From positions 1-64,000 of the forward strand of contig JAKDPD010000003.1 of NCBI GenBank assembly GCA_030455605.1: a stretch of 64,000 nucleotides of DNA, in the 5' to 3' direction. This DNA comes from Lactobacillus sp. GTDB lineage: Bacteria > Bacillota > Bacilli > Lactobacillales > Lactobacillaceae. A model generated the notes under the pieces. It worked only from the letters and a program-made list of their open reading frames with translations. It had not been told where the DNA came from and ran no database searches. Of the stretch, positions 8,071-16,906 are shown in pieces. Numbering within the stretch: position 1 is the first letter of the stretch; each line of letters begins with the position of its first letter. Both the position numbers and the translations under genes were made by a program.

Positions 8071-9487
8071 GAGTCCACCTAGTTCCTTGCGCCGTATCAA
8101 GCAGTTTAATGCCCATCTCAGCCAGCTGATCACGAATGGCATCACTTTCCTGCCAATTCTTTTGTTCACGCGCCTTAGTTCGTTTCGCAATTAAGGCGTT
8201 AATCACATCATCATCCACTGCTTTAGTGGTTAAAGTCGTTAAATCAACGCCAAAAATACCTAACCAGTCACTAAAAATCGTTAAAAAGTCAGCTAATGCC
8301 GTCTTATCAACCTGAGCAGCAGCAATTTCCTGATTAATGACTGGTAGCAAATCATAAATTGCTGCTAAAGCATTTTGCACGTTAAAATCGTCATCCATAG
8401 CGGCAATAAAAGCTGCTTTAGTCGTCTCGATGGCGGCTTTGACTGACACGGATGGACGGGGCTCACTCCCATCATCCAAGCGATATTGCACCCCCTCGAT
8501 GACATTTTTAAAGTGCGTCAAAATCCGCTCGGCTTCTACCAAATGATCTGGCGCATAATTAATCGGATGCCGATATTGCACACTCGCCATATAAAAGCGC
8601 AAAGCAACCGGATTGACCCTTTGTAATAATTCATGTACCGTCACAAAATTATGCAGTGACTTCGACATCTTTGTTTGTTCACTGCCGACTGTGACAAAAC
8701 CATTATGTAGCCAATAATTAACAAATTTTTGGCCGGTTTTAGCTTCACTTTGCGCAATTTCATTCTCATGATGAGGAAATTCCAAATCTTGACCACCGCC
8801 ATGAATATCAACCGTGTTGCCCAGATACTTGGTTGCCATGACGGAACATTCAATATGCCAACCGGGACGTCCAACACCCCAAGGGGCTTGCCAGGCAATC
8901 TCATCAGGTGCCTTTTGTTTTTTCCACAGGGCAAAATCAATCGCATCCTCTTTTTGATCTTGCTCCGTTTTATCCACATGCTCTGATGCGCCGGCTTCAA
9001 GTTCATCAAGTTTTTGATCACTCAATTGACCATAATGTGCAAACTTCCGCGCACGATAATAAACATCCCCATCACGAAGATACGCATAGCCTTTATCTAA
9101 CAAGACTTGAATAAATGCAATAATTGCCGGAATTTCATGCGTCGCCCGCGGATGAAGGGTCGCTGGTTCAACATTGAGCGCTGTCGTATCGGCTAAAAAA
9201 GCCTGAATATAACGCGCTGCAAGTTTAGGTACGGTAGTTCCTTCAAGTTTTGCTTCCCGAATCATTTTATCGTCAACATCGGTAAAGTTAGACACATAGT
9301 TAACTTGATAACCACGATATTCGAAATACCTCCGAATGGTATCAAAGGCAATAACACTACGCAAATTACCAATATGAATATAGTTATAAACCGTTGGTCC
9401 ACAGACATACATACTTACTTTGCCTGCTACTTGCGGTTTGAATAACTCCTTTTGACGCGTTAGCGTGTTATATACTTTTACAGCCAT
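8063..9487 (-). CDS. cysS: Cysteine--tRNA ligase
   Basis: A 474-residue class I synthetase charging tRNA-Cys. The HIGH-type motif HIGN is at residues 38-41 after the zinc-ligand segment CGPTVYN. The KMSKS motif appears intact as KMSKSLHN near residue 271. Zinc ligands also include the ECS and [11 protein letters not shown] segments. The C-terminal helical anticodon-binding domain is complete. ATG at 9487 follows GGAGG. No T-box is present in the short upstream gap. Transcription starts from an extended -10 promoter right behind the gltX terminator, and mrnC and rlmB follow in the same operon. Confidence 0.97.
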   Translation of the reverse strand: MAVKVYNTLTRQKELFKPQVAGKVSMYVCGPTVYNYIHIGNLRSVIAFDTIRRYFEYRGYQVNYVSNFTDVDDKMIREAKLEGTTVPKLAARYIQAFLADTTALNVEPATLHPRATHEIPAIIAFIQVLLDKGYAYLRDGDVYYRARKFAHYGQLSDQKLDELEAGASEHVDKTEQDQKEDAIDFALWKKQKAPDEIAWQAPWGVGRPGWHIECSVMATKYLGNTVDIHGGGQDLEFPHHENEIAQSEAKTGQKFVNYWLHNGFVTVGSEQTKMSKSLHNFVTVHELLQRVNPVALRFYMASVQYRHPINYAPDHLVEAERILTHFKNVIEGVQYRLDDGSEPRPSVSVKAAIETTKAAFIAAMDDDFNVQNALAAIYDLLPVINQEIAAAQVDKTALADFLTIFSDWLGIFGVDLTTLTTKAVDDDVINALIAKRTKAREQKNWQESDAIRDQLAEMGIKLLDTAQGTRWTRE

Positions 9488-9516
9488 CTGTTCCTCCTAC
9501 AAATCTAATTGCATTT

Positions 9517-9531
9517 ATTTTAACAGAAAAA
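9517..9531 (-). promoter_or_regulatory. Extended -10 promoter of the cysS operon
   Basis: On the minus strand TTTTTCTGTTAAAAT contains an extended -10 (TGTTAAAAT). Its upstream part is the T tract of the gltX terminator. The same 15 bases occur upstream of ecfA1. There is no good -35. Confidence 0.5.
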
Positions 9532-9558
9532 GAGTCTGTGCTTAAGCACAGACTCTTT
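9527..9558 (-). terminator. Terminator of gltX
   Basis: A perfect 13-bp stem (AAAGAGTCTGTGC / GCACAGACTCTTT) with loop TTAA and a T run lies 7 bases after the gltX stop. Confidence 0.92.
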
Positions 9559-9564
9559 GAACCG

Positions 9565-11064
9565 TTATAGACCTGCTTTAGTGAGTTCTGCTAAGGTCTG
9601 GTCAAGATGTGCCATGACCGTTTCCTTACCCATGAGTTCAATTGCTTCCCCAAGTCCAGGTCCTACCATGGAACGAGTAGCTGCAATTCGAATTGGCATA
9701 AAGAGCTTACGCCCCTTAACCCCAGTCACCTGACGTGTTGCCTGAATCGCCTGCATTGCTTGTACAGCCGTGAAGCGTGGACGCTTGGCCAGCTCATCCT
9801 TAAAAGTGGTAATGACTGGACGCGCCTCATCTTTTTTGATTTCAGCAATTTCAGCATCTGTTAATGCAGCTGGCCTTTCAAAGAAAATTTTAGCTAAATC
9901 AGTAATTTGTTTGGTGTATGACATTTGCACCGCATAAATATTAACTAATTGGCGTACCCATTCAATTTGCTTAGGCTCAGGGTTAGCTTCCACTAATCCA
10001 GCTTCTTGCAAATTATTCAGCGCTAAATCAAGCAAGACATCCCGATCAGCATTCTTAATATACTGATTGTTAATCCATTCGAGTTTCTTTTGGTCAAAAG
10101 CAGCTGGTGATTTGGACAAACGCTTGGGATCAAATTGCTTAATAAACTCACGTTGATTATAAATCTCTTTTTCACCAACGGGTGACCAACCAAGTAGCGT
10201 AATAAAGTTAAACATCGCCTCTGGCAAATAACCCAAATCACGATATTGTTCAATAAATTGTAATAAGGACTCATCACGTTTAGACAATTTCTTGCCCGTA
10301 TCGGCATTAATAATCAGCGTCATGTGACCAAATTTAGGTGGTTGCCAGCCTAAGGCTTCATAAACCACCAATTGCTTAGGCGTGTTAGACACATGATCAT
10401 CCCCGCGGAAGACGTGGGTAATTTCCATCAAGTGATCGTCCACAACCACTGCAAAGTTATAAGTTGGCATGCCATCACGTTTTTGAATGACAAAGTCGCC
10501 ACCAATGGTATCTGACTCAAAGCTTAATTGCCCTTTAACGATATCATCCCATTCGTAGTTTTCCATTTCTGGAATGTAAATGCGGACCACTGGCTTTAAA
10601 CCCTTGGCTTCAGCTGCAACTTGTGAGCTTTTAATCTCTTCAGCCGTCATGCCTTCATATTCATAAGTGTAATGTGGTGCAATCCCCATGGCGCGTTGTT
10701 CTTCACGTTGCGCTTCAAGTTCATCCTCGGTCTCATAAGAATAGTAAGCTTTACCCGCATCCAGCAATTGCTTAATGTACTTGTTATAAATGGCTTTACG
10801 CTCAGATTGACGATAAGGGCCATATTCGCCGCCCTTATCTGGACCTTCATCCCAATCAATGCCCAGCCAATGGAGGTTCTCCATTTGCGATTCTGATCCG
10901 CCCTTAACATTACGGGCTAAGTCAGTATCTTCAATTCTGAGAACCAACGTTCCCTTATTGTGACGCGCAAATAAATAATTAAACAATGCCGTACGTGCGT
11001 TACCGATGTGTAAGTGGCCAGTTGGACTTGGCGCATATCTTACACGGATTTTTTCTTTTGCCAA
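9565..11064 (-). CDS. gltX: Glutamate--tRNA ligase
   Basis: A 499-residue class I synthetase charging tRNA-Glu, and in most lactobacilli also tRNA-Gln for later amidation. The HIGH motif is seen in [11 protein letters not shown] (residues 12-22). The KMSKS equivalent is KLSKRDES near residue 260. The four-domain architecture is complete to the C-terminal anticodon-binding helices. A promoter with 17-base spacing lies just upstream, and a strong terminator follows, so it is monocistronic here. Confidence 0.97.
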   Translation of the reverse strand: MAKEKIRVRYAPSPTGHLHIGNARTALFNYLFARHNKGTLVLRIEDTDLARNVKGGSESQMENLHWLGIDWDEGPDKGGEYGPYRQSERKAIYNKYIKQLLDAGKAYYSYETEDELEAQREEQRAMGIAPHYTYEYEGMTAEEIKSSQVAAEAKGLKPVVRIYIPEMENYEWDDIVKGQLSFESDTIGGDFVIQKRDGMPTYNFAVVVDDHLMEITHVFRGDDHVSNTPKQLVVYEALGWQPPKFGHMTLIINADTGKKLSKRDESLLQFIEQYRDLGYLPEAMFNFITLLGWSPVGEKEIYNQREFIKQFDPKRLSKSPAAFDQKKLEWINNQYIKNADRDVLLDLALNNLQEAGLVEANPEPKQIEWVRQLVNIYAVQMSYTKQITDLAKIFFERPAALTDAEIAEIKKDEARPVITTFKDELAKRPRFTAVQAMQAIQATRQVTGVKGRKLFMPIRIAATRSMVGPGLGEAIELMGKETVMAHLDQTLAELTKAGL

Positions 11065-11106
11065 AATTCATGCCTCTTTCAAAAAAATAGCATACTAAAC
11101 AAGCTT

Positions 11107-11135
11107 AGTTTACTCGTTAATCCAAGAATGAGCAA
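11107..11135 (-). promoter_or_regulatory. Promoter of gltX
   Basis: On the minus strand TTGCTC (11130-11135) and TAAACT (11107-11112) are separated by exactly 17 bases. The -10 lies about 40 bases before the gltX ATG, inside the radA-gltX gap. Confidence 0.65.
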
Positions 11136-11142
11136 ACGTGTT

Positions 11143-12519
11143 TTAACCAAATACCAGCTTAATGGCTTGCGCGATACTAGCAACTGGTACGACCTTAATG
11201 CCATAATTCTGTAGTTTACTCATCATATTATGGCGCGGAATATAAATACGCTCAAACCCGATTCTGGCAGCTTCTTGGATGCGAGCAGCCATTTTGTTCA
11301 CTTGGCGTACCTGACCAGTTAATCCCACCTCACCAACAAAAGCCACGTCAGCGGGAATCGGCTGATCTTTATAACTAGAGGTCAATGCCATCACCACTGC
11401 TAAATCAATCGCCGGTTCTGATAACTTCATCCCACCAATGGCGGTTAAATAAGCATCCTGATTTTGCAACATCAGATTGCCTTGCTTTTCCAGCACGGCT
11501 AACAGCAAGGTCGCCCGGTTATAATCAATCCCAGACGTTGTTCGCTTGGCATAGCCAAAGGCGGTTGGTGTCACCAAAGCTTCAATTTCTGCTAAAATCG
11601 GTCGGGTTCCTTCAAGGGATACTGCAATTGCGGATCCGGTTGATTTAGGCAGACGCTCACTTAGAAAAATAGCTGATGGATTCGTGACTTCCTTGAGACC
11701 TTCATTTTCCATTTCGAACATCCCAATCTCATTGGCAGCACCGAACCGGTTTTTAACCGATTGAATGATCCGGTAAGCATGGTGTTCGTCACCTTCAAAA
11801 TACAGAACGGTGTCAACCATGTGTTCCATAATCTTCGGGCCAGCAATAGTTCCTTCCTTAGTGACATGTCCAATCACGAAAACAGTAATATTATCGATTT
11901 TAGCAATCTTCATCAATTCACTGGTTACTTCACGCACCTGCGAAGCTGAACCCGTCATCGAATCAAGGCTGGGTTCATTCATTGTCTGAATTGAATCAAT
12001 CACCACAAATTCAGGCGCCACATCATTGATGGTGCTACGGATTTTTTCCATATTAGTTTCGGGATAAAGTAGCATGCCACTGGCAGCCAGTCCTAAGCGG
12101 TCAGCGCGCAATTTAATCTGACTAGCAGACTCTTCACCGGAGACGTATAACACCTTATGCTGCTTGGCCAATTGACTAGTGACTTGCAGCATTAAAGTCG
12201 ACTTGCCGATTCCAGGATCCCCACCAATTAAAATGAGTGACCCAGGGACAATTCCCCCACCAAGAACCCGATCTAATTCACTGAAATGACTCGAAACACG
12301 TTGTTCTTGCTCAGCCTTGACGTGGTCTAGTGCGACCGGCTGACTATTTCCAGCACTGGTCATGAGGCGACTAGGGGTAGCTTTAGCCGATACTTTATTA
12401 ATCTCTGAAGTCTGTTTTTCAAACTGATTCCAGGCCCCACAATTCGGACACCGCCCCAAATAACTGGTAGAAATATAACCACACGCTTGACACTTATATT
12501 GCGTTTTTACTTTAGCCAT
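11143..12519 (-). CDS. radA: DNA repair protein RadA
   Basis: A 458-residue RecA-like branch-migration helicase that aids recombinational repair and, in naturally transformable relatives, integration of incoming DNA. An N-terminal zinc ribbon CQACG...CPNCG lies at residues 10-26. The Walker A is GGDPGIGKS near residue 100. The KNRFG signature (VKNRFGAANEIG) is at about 258. The C-terminal Lon-protease-like domain follows, with VAFVGEVGLTGQVR. It lies 3 bases downstream of dut on the same strand, so the two form an operon. Confidence 0.96.
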   Translation of the reverse strand: MAKVKTQYKCQACGYISTSYLGRCPNCGAWNQFEKQTSEINKVSAKATPSRLMTSAGNSQPVALDHVKAEQEQRVSSHFSELDRVLGGGIVPGSLILIGGDPGIGKSTLMLQVTSQLAKQHKVLYVSGEESASQIKLRADRLGLAASGMLLYPETNMEKIRSTINDVAPEFVVIDSIQTMNEPSLDSMTGSASQVREVTSELMKIAKIDNITVFVIGHVTKEGTIAGPKIMEHMVDTVLYFEGDEHHAYRIIQSVKNRFGAANEIGMFEMENEGLKEVTNPSAIFLSERLPKSTGSAIAVSLEGTRPILAEIEALVTPTAFGYAKRTTSGIDYNRATLLLAVLEKQGNLMLQNQDAYLTAIGGMKLSEPAIDLAVVMALTSSYKDQPIPADVAFVGEVGLTGQVRQVNKMAARIQEAARIGFERIYIPRHNMMSKLQNYGIKVVPVASIAQAIKLVFG

Positions 12520-12522
12520 GAG

Positions 12523-13065
12523 TTAAGCCTTATTGGTCGAGCCGAAACCGCTTAGTCGTTCACGATCCACCGGTTCATCTTGATCTGTCCGTAAATATTT
12601 CATAAAAATACCCTGGGCAATCCGCTCACCCTTTTTAATATGAAGCGGACAAACCCCATAATTAATCACCTGAACACCAACCGAACCTTCATTACTGGCA
12701 TTATTGTAGTAGTCAGCATCAACGACTCCGATGCCATTAGGTAACGTGAAATGGCGCCGGAAGGTATTTGATGAACGGTTGGCAATAATCAGCACCTCAT
12801 CATCCGGCATATAAGCCTTTAATCCGGTTGGAATCAAGGTAGGTTTCACCGCTTGATTTGCCTTACGGTAATCAGGCTCATACAATTGATGCCCATTACG
12901 AATCATCCGAAACAGCCGCACCAAATTGAGTTGCCAAATACTAGGCACCGTCACATCGGCAGCAGCGGCTAAGTCATAACCAGCAGAAGCGTGGGTTTGC
13001 CGCTGCGGTAACTTAATATCTTGATCTTGATAGCTGCTCAGTACTTCAAAGCCTCTAGTTTTCAT
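12523..13065 (-). CDS. dut: dUTP diphosphatase (trimeric dUTPase)
   Basis: A 180-residue enzyme that hydrolyses dUTP to dUMP, keeping uracil out of DNA and supplying the dTMP pathway. The conserved dUTPase motifs are present in order: SAGYDLAAA (motif 1), ANRSSNTFRR (motif 2), GIGVVDADYYNN (motif 3), GERIAQGIF (motif 4) and the C-terminal RLSGFGSTNK arm (motif 5). Relative to the minimal enzyme it has an extra stretch near residues 38-70, common in lactobacillal homologues. It is the first gene of a dut-radA operon, divergent from the short gene at 13200. Confidence 0.93.
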   Translation of the reverse strand: MKTRGFEVLSSYQDQDIKLPQRQTHASAGYDLAAAADVTVPSIWQLNLVRLFRMIRNGHQLYEPDYRKANQAVKPTLIPTGLKAYMPDDEVLIIANRSSNTFRRHFTLPNGIGVVDADYYNNASNEGSVGVQVINYGVCPLHIKKGERIAQGIFMKYLRTDQDEPVDRERLSGFGSTNKA

Positions 13066-13199
13066 TTTTTGCTGTTAACTCCTTTTCATCACTAGCTATC
13101 TATTTTACACTAGTTGCAAGTCCTTTTAATCGGATAGAAATTACAATTAATAATGCCAAGCAATCGTAGCAAATTTTAACGTAAACGGGAAGTAAAAAG

Positions 13200-13487
13200 A
13201 TGGTAAATCAACAAGAATTTACAAATTTACAAGCGGGACAATTACAGGCTAAAACGACCTTGCAATTAATTTCGCGTCAGGACACACAAACATGGGTAAT
13301 GGGGCATGTCTTCATTGCACCTGAAACTGACCCAGCGACCGAATTACCCAAATTGCTGGACCAAATATTGCCCTTTTTAGCGGCACATGAACAGACTGTA
13401 TGGCCACTCGATCCCGTCATGATTGCTTATTTTTCTGCTCATCCTAACTTAAGCCACTACTGGTATCACCGCCCTTGGCAAGAATAA
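13200..13487 (+). CDS. Hypothetical protein, possible degenerate YjdJ-type Gcn5 acetyltransferase fold
   Basis: A 95-residue soluble protein. Its C-terminal half (GHVFIAPET, then a helix, then MIAYFSAHPNLSHYW) resembles the ending of small YjdJ-like N-acetyltransferases, which have HTFV, then a helix and a YLERHPEYADL-like segment. The acetyl-CoA-binding RGxG loop expected between these segments is not recognisable; the region reads DPATELPKLL. It may therefore have lost acetyl-CoA binding, or the resemblance may be superficial. The ribosome binding site is weak (GGAAG). It is read divergently from dut and sits upstream of pepC on the same strand. Confidence 0.55.
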   Translation: MVNQQEFTNLQAGQLQAKTTLQLISRQDTQTWVMGHVFIAPETDPATELPKLLDQILPFLAAHEQTVWPLDPVMIAYFSAHPNLSHYWYHRPWQE

Positions 13488-13523
13488 AGGTGCGAGGAAG
13501 CAGCTCGTTGATAAGAAATGCGG

Positions 13524-13529
13524 TATAAT
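13524..13529 (+). promoter_or_regulatory. Candidate -10 box of pepC
   Basis: A perfect TATAAT on the plus strand lies 32 bases upstream of the pepC ATG. TTGATA is present, but only 10 bases away, so no proper -35 is assigned. Confidence 0.45.
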
Positions 13530-13561
13530 TGACCATTATCATTAAGGAGGATACATTTTTT

Positions 13562-14914
13562 ATGACACACGATATTACTAATGATACCATTAAAAACTTT
13601 ACAGCTGATTTAGCAAACCACCCTGCTTATGGGGTAGCTGCTAATGCCGCTCAAAAGAATGGTATTTTCAAGGCAAGTGAAAGCTTACAAACTGCTATTA
13701 ATTTAACGCCAACTTTCTCAATTGAAATCGACACTGGTAAGGTGGCCAATCAATTGCGTTCAGGTCGTTGCTGGATGTTTTCAGCTTTAAATACCATGCG
13801 TCATCCTGTTCAAAAGCAGTTTAAGCTGAAGGATTTTGAATTATCTCAAAATTATACGAACTTTTGGGATAAATTCGAAAAGTCCAATTGGTTCTTCGAA
13901 AATGTTTTGGCGACTGCTAAAACCGATTTAACCGACCGCAAAGTTGCTTTTCTGTTCGCAACGCCGCAACAAGATGGTGGCCAATGGGACATGCTTTGTG
14001 GCATCATTGAAAAATACGGTATTGTTCCCAAAGCGGTCTATCCTGAAACTGCTAATGCAACTGATTCAAGTGCCCTAAATGACACGCTAAATCACTTGCT
14101 ACGTAAAGATGGGCTAGAATTAAGAGCCTTAGTACGGGACGAAAAAACGGCTAGTGAACTAGCTGCTCGTAAGACTAGCATGTTAAATGACGTCTTTCGC
14201 GTCTTAGCTATTTCGCTCGGTGTCCCACCTACGAAATTTGACTTTGAATTCAAAGATGACGAAGGAAATTACCACCGGGACACAGACCTGACACCAAAGA
14301 TATTCTTTGAAAAATATGTGGGAATGAATTTAGCTGATCATATTTCCACTATCAATGCCCCAACCAGTGATAAGCCTTGGCATCAAGTCTTTTCAGTAGA
14401 GTACCTCGGCAATGTGGTTGGTGGTCGTCAAGTCCGTCACTTAAACCTCAAGATGGCTGAAATGAAGGCACTCATGATTAAACAGCTCGAAGCCGGCGAA
14501 GTTGTCTGGTTCGGTTCCAATGTCGTCAAAGATTCTGAACGTCAAGCTGGTTATCTAGATACCAAATTATATGACCGTGATCAACTCTTCGATGTCGACT
14601 TTGGGATGAGTAAGGCTGAGGCCTTAGATTCCGGTGAATCGCTAATGGATCATGCCATGGTCATTACCGGCGTTGATTTAGTTGCTGGCAAGCCAACCAA
14701 GTGGAAGGTCGAAAACTCGTGGGGTGAAAAGCCTGGCTTTAAAGGTTACTTTGTTATGAGTGATGCTTGGCTAGACAACTTCGTTTACCAAGCAGTGATT
14801 AATCGTCGTTTCCTACCAGCTGATTTACTTGCTAGCTATGAGCAAGGATGCAAACATCCAGTACCATTGGCTCCTTGGGATCCAATGGGTGCGTTAGCAT
14901 CGCGGGTATTTTAA
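13562..14914 (+). CDS. pepC: Aminopeptidase C (C1 family cysteine peptidase)
   Basis: A 450-residue cytoplasmic papain-fold aminopeptidase of the bleomycin-hydrolase family, releasing N-terminal residues from peptides taken up during growth on protein. The catalytic cysteine is Cys70 in SGRCWMFSALN. The catalytic His lies in DHAMVITGVD and the Asn in VENSWGEKPGFKGYF, both in the last quarter. The start is the ATG at 13562 behind AAGGAGG; the in-frame codons to 13529 precede that site. A strong terminator follows. PepC is a hallmark enzyme of the lactic acid bacterial proteolytic system. Confidence 0.96.
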   Translation: MTHDITNDTIKNFTADLANHPAYGVAANAAQKNGIFKASESLQTAINLTPTFSIEIDTGKVANQLRSGRCWMFSALNTMRHPVQKQFKLKDFELSQNYTNFWDKFEKSNWFFENVLATAKTDLTDRKVAFLFATPQQDGGQWDMLCGIIEKYGIVPKAVYPETANATDSSALNDTLNHLLRKDGLELRALVRDEKTASELAARKTSMLNDVFRVLAISLGVPPTKFDFEFKDDEGNYHRDTDLTPKIFFEKYVGMNLADHISTINAPTSDKPWHQVFSVEYLGNVVGGRQVRHLNLKMAEMKALMIKQLEAGEVVWFGSNVVKDSERQAGYLDTKLYDRDQLFDVDFGMSKAEALDSGESLMDHAMVITGVDLVAGKPTKWKVENSWGEKPGFKGYFVMSDAWLDNFVYQAVINRRFLPADLLASYEQGCKHPVPLAPWDPMGALASRVF

Positions 14915-14921
14915 GTAAAAG

Positions 14922-14966
14922 AAAAAAGGCATCACACCAAAAGCTATTTGGTGTGATGCCTTTTTA
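14922..14966. terminator. Terminator between pepC and the convergent kinase gene
   Basis: A long stem (GGCATCACACCAAA / TTTGGTGTGATGCC) is flanked by an A run on the left and a T run on the right. It lies 7 bases after the pepC stop and is able to act in both directions. Confidence 0.92.
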
Positions 14967-14995
14967 GTTTCAACAGGTGCGCCAACACTGCTGTT

Positions 14996-15931
14996 TTACC
15001 AAATATGTAACAACCGTTTTGCATCAAGTTTGCTCAAATTGAACTGGTGCACATGTTGCTGTTTGCTTTCTGGAAACTCACGCAAAAAATCAGCAACATT
15101 ATACAATCCGGTCGCATATGACCAGCTCCCCTTTACTTTCTTGATGGGGGTCAATAATTCATTGCGAATTGGATAAGCCGAAATCAAGAAATGCTTGTGG
15201 TGAAATTTAAAGACAAAATATGGCAATTTAAATTCATTAATTACCTCAGTTTGACTTTTTGCCAAATTAATGACATTGCGATAAGAACCATACTTTTTAC
15301 TAAATTCCGTGTTAAATGAAAAGTAAAAATTGGCAATATGCACATGAGGAAAATCCGTCACCGGTACTTGGTCTGGTACTGCAACCACATGGGCATAGTG
15401 ATCAAGAATCGCTTCACGCTGGGAAAGTGCTCGATCCATCTGGTTGGGTGAAATGCGATGTGCCCAGTCAGGTACTTGCGGATGTGCTTGATAAGCTTGA
15501 TATATCGCAGTGACCACTTCTGGCTTAACCCAGTCGTAGTGCATCCGTGTCTCATTTTGCTTTAACAGACTAGCTAAAGAATGACGCTGCATTAAATCAA
15601 CCACAAACAACTCATAATGATACTGATCAACTAATGGCTTAAAATGCTCCACCGCACCGGGGCTAATATGTGTACCATCAACGATGACGGTCTCACCACA
15701 AGACATTTTACGGTTCACTAATTTATCCACGAGTTGCCCAGTTTCAGCTGTCACGTGTCTAGGAATGACTTGGTGCAGATGGTCGGTAGTCTCCTCATAA
15801 TAAACAGTCAAATCCGCTAATAATAGCCGAATTTGATCACGGCTAATTGCGTAAGGTTGTAAATGATGACGGGCAATGAAAGAAGATTTACCGGATCCAG
15901 GCGCACCTCGTAACAGAAAAATTTTACGCAT
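14996..15931 (-). CDS. P-loop kinase, T4 polynucleotide kinase-like N-terminal domain with uncharacterised C-terminal domain
   Basis: A 311-residue cytoplasmic protein. The Walker A is GAPGSGKSS at residues 9-17. A SRDQIR segment at 30-35 and DGTHISP near 85-91 match the layout of polynucleotide-kinase-like and predicted RNA-repair kinases. The kinase domain appears to end near residue 150. Residues 200-311 form a second domain (SFNTEFSKKYGSYRN and later ISAYPIRNELLTPIKK) that I do not recognise. No phosphatase DxDxT motif and no ligase KxDG motif are visible. It lies alone on the minus strand about 80 bases after the phosphoglycerate mutase gene, possibly on the same transcript. The phosphate acceptor is unknown. 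Confidence 0.72.
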   Translation of the reverse strand: MRKIFLLRGAPGSGKSSFIARHHLQPYAISRDQIRLLLADLTVYYEETTDHLHQVIPRHVTAETGQLVDKLVNRKMSCGETVIVDGTHISPGAVEHFKPLVDQYHYELFVVDLMQRHSLASLLKQNETRMHYDWVKPEVVTAIYQAYQAHPQVPDWAHRISPNQMDRALSQREAILDHYAHVVAVPDQVPVTDFPHVHIANFYFSFNTEFSKKYGSYRNVINLAKSQTEVINEFKLPYFVFKFHHKHFLISAYPIRNELLTPIKKVKGSWSYATGLYNVADFLREFPESKQQHVHQFNLSKLDAKRLLHIW

Positions 15932-16012
15932 GCATAAATCTCCAAACTATCATTAAAGTACTACTGTCGTATTAAAGTTTACCATAAACAGCCAAAGATT
16001 AAAAAAGCGAAC

Positions 16013-16717
16013 TTACTTCAACCTGTCGTTTAAGCAGTTTGCAGTTAAAATTCGCTTCATTATAATTCTAAATTGGTCATCTAATTCATAAACAATTGGT
16101 TGGGCATTGGGAACCTCTAGGTGAATAATGGCTTGATCATCAATTCGTTCTAAATACTTAATCAGCGCCCGTAAACTAGAGCCATGTGCCACAATTAATT
16201 GATCTTCCCCTCGTCGCAGCGCGGGTACCACTGCATCCCAAAAATAAGGTAACAACCGTTGCAGTGTTTGATGCAAACTTTCCGCTCGCGGTAATTGCCT
16301 TGGATCACAATCATGATACCGGCGTGAAATTAGGGGTGATCCTTGTGCCGGAGGCACCGAATCAAACCCGCGACGCCACTCTAACACTTGAGATTTGCCA
16401 AAAACTTTCCGTGAGACATCCTTGTTCAGGCCACGTAAGGCACCGTAGTGCCGTTCATTAAGGCGCCACGTCTTGGTTATCGGTAACCAGAGCCAATGAC
16501 ACGTTTCTGCAGTTAAATTAGCGGTTTGAATGGCACGTGAGAGTATGGAGGTATGAATATGAGTCGGCTTAAAATCCGGTAATTGCTGCAACAATTTTCC
16601 TGCTTGAACCGCTTGAAGACAGCCATTGGCAGTCAGCGGAACATCATTCCAACCAGTATAAATATTCGCCTGGTTAGCAGTACTTTCACCATGGCGCAAT
16701 AACACTAATTTAACCAT
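16013..16717 (-). CDS. 2,3-bisphosphoglycerate-dependent phosphoglycerate mutase, divergent paralogue
   Basis: A 234-residue histidine phosphatase superfamily protein of the dPGM group. RHGES at residues 8-12 holds the phosphorylated His9. YTGWNDVPLT, SRAIQTANLT, the dPGM signature LNERHYGALRGLNK and the second histidine in VAHGSSLRALIKYLE are all present. Some usually fixed positions differ from housekeeping enzymes: AHGSSL instead of AHGNSL, and VPNAQPIVYEL instead of IPTGxPLVYEL. This suggests a second copy rather than the main glycolytic enzyme. It follows a small membrane-protein gene and a CDF transporter on the same strand, with a 12-base gap. Confidence 0.82.
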   Translation of the reverse strand: MVKLVLLRHGESTANQANIYTGWNDVPLTANGCLQAVQAGKLLQQLPDFKPTHIHTSILSRAIQTANLTAETCHWLWLPITKTWRLNERHYGALRGLNKDVSRKVFGKSQVLEWRRGFDSVPPAQGSPLISRRYHDCDPRQLPRAESLHQTLQRLLPYFWDAVVPALRRGEDQLIVAHGSSLRALIKYLERIDDQAIIHLEVPNAQPIVYELDDQFRIIMKRILTANCLNDRLK

Positions 16718-16729
16718 CTAATTACCCCA

Positions 16730-16900
16730 TCAATGTAGCCATAGCATCACAATGCCACCAAGTACAAAAATCCCCCCTAAAACATAAAAGAGTCTAATCG
16801 TACCTTGACCCGTTGGGCGCTGCCGCCGATTAAAAGCAAAGGCTAAGTCGTATAACCCGACAATAATCACGATCACCGCTGTCCAAATACTAACTTTCAT
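16730..16900 (-). CDS. Small two-helix membrane protein, 56 residues
   Basis: Found by reading the gap between the CDF and phosphoglycerate mutase genes. The ATG at 16900 follows GAGGAG, a site that overlaps the stop codon of the CDF gene. The product has a hydrophobic helix at residues 5-23 (TAVIVIIVGLYDLAFAF), a basic loop (NRRQRPTGQG) and a second helix at 36-55 (RLFYVLGGIFVLGGIVML). The gene ends 12 bases before the mutase ATG, so it is the middle member of a tight three-gene set. Function unknown. Confidence 0.75.
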   Translation of the reverse strand: MKVSIWTAVIVIIVGLYDLAFAFNRRQRPTGQGTIRLFYVLGGIFVLGGIVMLWLH

Positions 16901-16906
16901 TTTCCA

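Noticed and set aside
8071-8190. Longer N-terminus for mini-RNase III
   Set aside because: It would lie within cysS codons in another frame; the GTG at 8070 has a ribosome binding site and gives the usual family length.
10023-10307. Open frames of about 90 codons antisense or out of frame inside gltX and other genes
   Set aside because: They overlap strongly conserved genes, have no ribosome binding site and encode no recognisable protein.
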